Positions 6,824 through 6,836 of a DNA stretch of 6,836 nt are shown here, one piece after another. The number at the start of each line of letters is the position of its first letter. The first letter of the stretch is position 1. Under the pieces are notes generated by a model that saw only the letters and a list, made by a program, of their open reading frames with translations, made no database searches and was not told where the DNA came from. Where the stretch lies: contig CAZZIZ010000182.1 of NCBI GenBank assembly GCA_964654535.1, positions 1 to 6,836 on the forward strand, given 5' to 3'. A program made the translations under genes and the position numbers. This DNA is from CAZZIZ01 sp964654535. GTDB lineage: Bacteria; Bacteroidota; Bacteroidia; Chitinophagales; UBA2359.

Positions 6824-6836
6824 AACGCTACTTTTT

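Noticed and set aside
1..6836. Search for mobile elements, CRISPR arrays, tRNA or rRNA genes
   Set aside because: No transposase, integrase, terminal inverted repeats with target duplication, regularly spaced repeats or RNA gene signatures were seen on either strand.

Overview
The window looks like a chromosomal piece of a member of the phylum Bacteroidota. The evidence is an ECF sigma factor followed by an anti-sigma-type protein that ends in an OMP_b-brl-like beta-barrel, two lipoprotein signal peptides (one with acidic residues just after the cysteine), a carboxypeptidase-regulatory-like beta-sandwich lipoprotein, AT-rich leaders without clear Shine-Dalgarno sequences, and a large two-half M16 zinc peptidase. 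I cannot place it below the phylum with confidence. No RNA gene, CRISPR array, insertion sequence or phage gene was seen.

All four genes lie on the minus strand, so transcription runs from high to low coordinates. (1) 6783-5011: a 590-residue secreted lipoprotein made of several beta-sandwich domains. (2) 4997-4437: a 186-residue ECF sigma factor, starting 13 nt after the lipoprotein stop. (3) 4456-2762: a 564-residue protein overlapping the sigma gene by 20 nt. It has a short cytoplasmic anti-sigma-like segment, one transmembrane helix, a linker of about 240 residues that ends very rich in lysine, and a C-terminal outer-membrane beta-barrel. (4) 2633 to the window edge: an M16 peptidase lipoprotein, 128 nt downstream and cut off at its C-terminus.

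The first three genes are packed as one probable operon. Genes 2 and 3 match the layout of the dual-membrane-spanning anti-sigma factors (Dma) with partner sigma factors (Das) that I recall being described in Bacteroides thetaiotaomicron. In that design one polypeptide spans both membranes and holds a sigma factor on the inside while its barrel senses the outer membrane. The tightly linked, cysteine-rich lipoprotein in front of the pair is the least explained part and could be a sensor partner or an output of the system; this is inference. The M16 gene is probably an ordinary neighbour with its own or read-through transcription.

Non-coding DNA is limited to 53 nt before the lipoprotein gene (a 6-bp inverted repeat touching the start codon and a 6-bp direct repeat), 13 nt before the sigma gene, and 128 nt before the M16 gene (two small hairpins). 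There is no gene-free stretch longer than 300 nt.
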